The notes beneath the pieces are model-generated. The model searched no databases, was not told where the DNA came from, and saw only the letters and a list, made by a program, of their open reading frames with translations. DNA of 6,505 nucleotides, taken from assembly GCA_003133005.1 (NCBI GenBank), contig PKZI01000237.1, positions 1,678-8,182 on the forward strand. Direction: 5' to 3'. The stretch comes from Acidimicrobiaceae bacterium (GTDB lineage Bacteria > Actinomycetota > Acidimicrobiia > Acidimicrobiales > RAAP-2). Position numbers and translations under genes: made by a program. Of the stretch, positions 4,821 to 6,505 are shown one piece after another (within the stretch, counting starts at the first letter, position 1; the number at the start of each line of letters is the position of its first letter).

Positions 4821-6505
4821 GCTTCGACACACTGCTGCGCGTCAAGAACCGCCCGCAAACGGCTGCGCGGTGAGGGTAGGTAGTGGGTGAAGTAGCGGAC
4901 GCCTTCGGTAAGTACGCCGAGCAGCGTGAGGGTGTATTGAACGCGACCCTCGGCGTCGTAGGGATGGAAGGATTCGTTGATAGCAACACTTCCAACTGCA
5001 GTATCGCCGTAACTGAACTGGGTTAGTCGTCCTTTCGCGTAGAGGCGACTCAAGAGCGGCGATGACGATCGAGCGAGTGACGGCAGGTCCAAGTGTCCTC
5101 GCACGATGCCGTTCACCGTGATACTTACCGGCGTGGCGAGCTGCGTTGAACTGATTACCGTGCGGCCTTCGCCATCAACCTCAACGTTGGGCTGCGGCCC
5201 GAAAGGGAGGTGCACGATGCCGGCGTCGATGAGTGCGAGTAGTTGCTGAGACCTAAGGGGAGGTGGACCTGCTTCAAGCCGGTTGATGCGCCCCCTCACG
5301 TTTGTCTGGAAGTCGATGTAGGACTCCAGCGAAAGGCCGCCGAACTCGATGACGTCACGAAGTTGGTCGCGAAGAAGCCTGGTTACCTCCTGGGCAGCCT
5401 TAACGGGACTACCACCTGGTGCAAGAGCTTGGTCCAGATCGGTTTCGACCATCTCATACACGTGTCGCTCATAGTCCTCACTCGAGCGAAAACTCGCGAC
5501 GGCGTCTGCGAAAAGTGAGTTCGCGGGCTCGAATCTCCCGTACCGCGGTTCGAGGCGATCGAGCGTTCGCTCGAACTGTCCTTGCGTCCATCCCGATAGG
5601 AGTTGCTCACGAACAAGAGTCGCTTCATCCGGCCCCCGCTGTTGATACGCGGCGTGGGCGAAGTATCGGCTTTGCATCTCGGCGTATAGCAATGGAAGCA
5701 CATCGTTTCGAAAGTCAACTCGACGACGTAACGGTGATCCCACCGGGTTCGTCATCTCCTTGAATGCTGCGGGCGTGCAGATGAGTGGCTGATAGTCGCC
5801 ATAGGGGTCTACCCCGTGCGCCGATTTGGCAGAATACGGAACACCCGAGCGGGAATAGAGGAAGATGTTCGGCTCGCGACCGCTCGCCACGTAGTGCTTG
5901 CGTTGTCCGTCGTCTTCGTAACTGCCCCCGCGGCCAACCGTCAGTGCAGTAAGTAGGTCGAAACCCACCAGACCCATCCCGGCGATAGCCACCGGCTCAC
6001 CTGGCAGAAATACCTTCTCAAAGTATTCGACGGGGTAAGGGCGTAGGAAGTGAACGCCCACACCTTCCCCTTGACGTTCAGCGTTCCACGTATGTCCCGA
6101 CGTCAGAACGACGTGCTCGACACTCACCCGTGTGCCGGTGCTCAGAGTCACCGTCTCGCGACCTCCAATTTCGGGCGAAATGTCGACTGCCGCGGCCGCG
6201 TGGCGGACTATTTCCAAATTGGGCGGCGCGTCCTCGATGAGCGTCGCGTAAAACCACGCAAGATACTCACCCATCAGGCGGCGTGGAAGATAGTCCGTTG
6301 GCAGAATCTCGGTGCCCCCCTGACCTATAGCGCACCGCCAACCTAACCACCGATAACCCGTAGCGATGGCCCACTCGTAAAGTCCCACGGCGTAGGGCGG
6401 TTTCTCGTCGTCGGCTGATGCGTAGAGGGAGAGTTGACCGCAGGGATTATTGAGGACCAAATAGTCCGGTTGCTCCTTCGAGTAAACACCACCCCCAAGT
6501 TGCCC
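4808..6505 (-). CDS. FAD/NAD(P)-binding protein, putative oxidoreductase (5' partial)
   Basis: This large flavoprotein-like gene enters from the right edge with 565 codons visible; the N-terminus, with the first FAD GxGxxG expected there, is outside. The frame stays open to position 6505, so the TTG at 6460 is not the real start. The visible start GQLGGGVYS (residues 1-9) and LVLNNPCGQLSLYA (16-29) match the FAD-NAD(P)-binding domain of Pfam type NAD_binding_9. VVLTSGH (132-138) closes the first dinucleotide fold. PVAIAGMGLVGFDLL (171-185) is a second GxGxxG Rossmann motif. YSRSGVPY (217-224) follows. The region from about 250 to 430 is largely helical and charged, without motifs I recognise. 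The C-terminus has LTEGVRYFTHYLPSP (about 532-546). No signal peptide or membrane segment is visible in the part present. The gene converges on metY with a 20-bp gap. The reaction is unknown; amine oxidation or N-hydroxylation is a guess only. Confidence 0.88.
   Translation of the reverse strand, partial: GQLGGGVYSKEQPDYLVLNNPCGQLSLYASADDEKPPYAVGLYEWAIATGYRWLGWRCAIGQGGTEILPTDYLPRRLMGEYLAWFYATLIEDAPPNLEIVRHAAAAVDISPEIGGRETVTLSTGTRVSVEHVVLTSGHTWNAERQGEGVGVHFLRPYPVEYFEKVFLPGEPVAIAGMGLVGFDLLTALTVGRGGSYEDDGQRKHYVASGREPNIFLYSRSGVPYSAKSAHGVDPYGDYQPLICTPAAFKEMTNPVGSPLRRRVDFRNDVLPLLYAEMQSRYFAHAAYQQRGPDEATLVREQLLSGWTQGQFERTLDRLEPRYGRFEPANSLFADAVASFRSSEDYERHVYEMVETDLDQALAPGGSPVKAAQEVTRLLRDQLRDVIEFGGLSLESYIDFQTNVRGRINRLEAGPPPLRSQQLLALIDAGIVHLPFGPQPNVEVDGEGRTVISSTQLATPVSITVNGIVRGHLDLPSLARSSSPLLSRLYAKGRLTQFSYGDTAVGSVAINESFHPYDAEGRVQYTLTLLGVLTEGVRYFTHYLPSPRSRLRAVLDAQQCVEAIIG

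Noticed and set aside
5243..5763. Plus-strand open frames inside the FAD/NAD(P) gene
   Set aside because: They are antisense to a long continuous conserved gene; they lack motifs and I see no credible ribosome binding site.
6458..6460. TTG as the start codon of the FAD/NAD(P) protein
   Set aside because: The same frame continues upstream to the window edge and carries conserved family sequence (GQLGGGVYS), so the true start is outside the window.

Overview
The window is gene-dense bacterial DNA: five protein genes and almost no spare sequence. By eye GC is moderate, somewhat above half. The protein families read like those of a moderate-GC actinobacterium. A TANNNT -10 box placed so that the next gene would be leaderless, and a GTG start overlapping the previous stop codon, fit that reading. 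The taxonomic assignment is inference; other moderate-GC lineages such as Chloroflexota are not excluded.

Layout: (1) positions 1-1051, minus strand, a luciferase-like flavin monooxygenase related to alkanesulfonate monooxygenase SsuD, with its C-terminus cut off by the window edge. (2) A divergent intergenic region of about 107 bp with a candidate promoter. (3) 1159-2451, plus strand, an ATP-grasp carboxylate-amine ligase of the L-amino-acid-ligase type. (4) 2451-3428, plus strand, a MetA-like (class I glutamine amidotransferase fold) homoserine O-acyltransferase, overlapping the previous stop by one base. (5) 3513-4787, plus strand, an O-acetylhomoserine sulfhydrylase (MetY family, PLP enzyme) with a clear ribosome binding site. 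(6) A 20-bp convergent gap holding a weak hairpin terminator. (7) 4808 to the right edge, minus strand, a large FAD/NAD(P)-binding protein missing its N-terminus.

Interpretation: the three plus-strand genes form a likely operon. The MetA-like enzyme would activate the side-chain hydroxyl of homoserine by acylation. The MetY-like enzyme would replace the acyl group with sulfide or another nucleophile. The ATP-grasp enzyme could then join the resulting amino acid to a partner through an amide bond. The two flanking oxidoreductases could modify the product, supply the nucleophile, or be unrelated neighbours. A plain sulfur-salvage and methionine reading (sulfonate to sulfite to sulfide to homocysteine) explains part of the set but not the ATP-grasp enzyme. 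The cluster is therefore a candidate for a small, undescribed homoserine-derived amino acid or dipeptide pathway. This is a hypothesis from gene content, and the cluster probably continues beyond at least the right edge.

No RNA genes, mobile elements, CRISPR arrays or substantial repeats were seen. There is no gene-free stretch of 300 bases or more.
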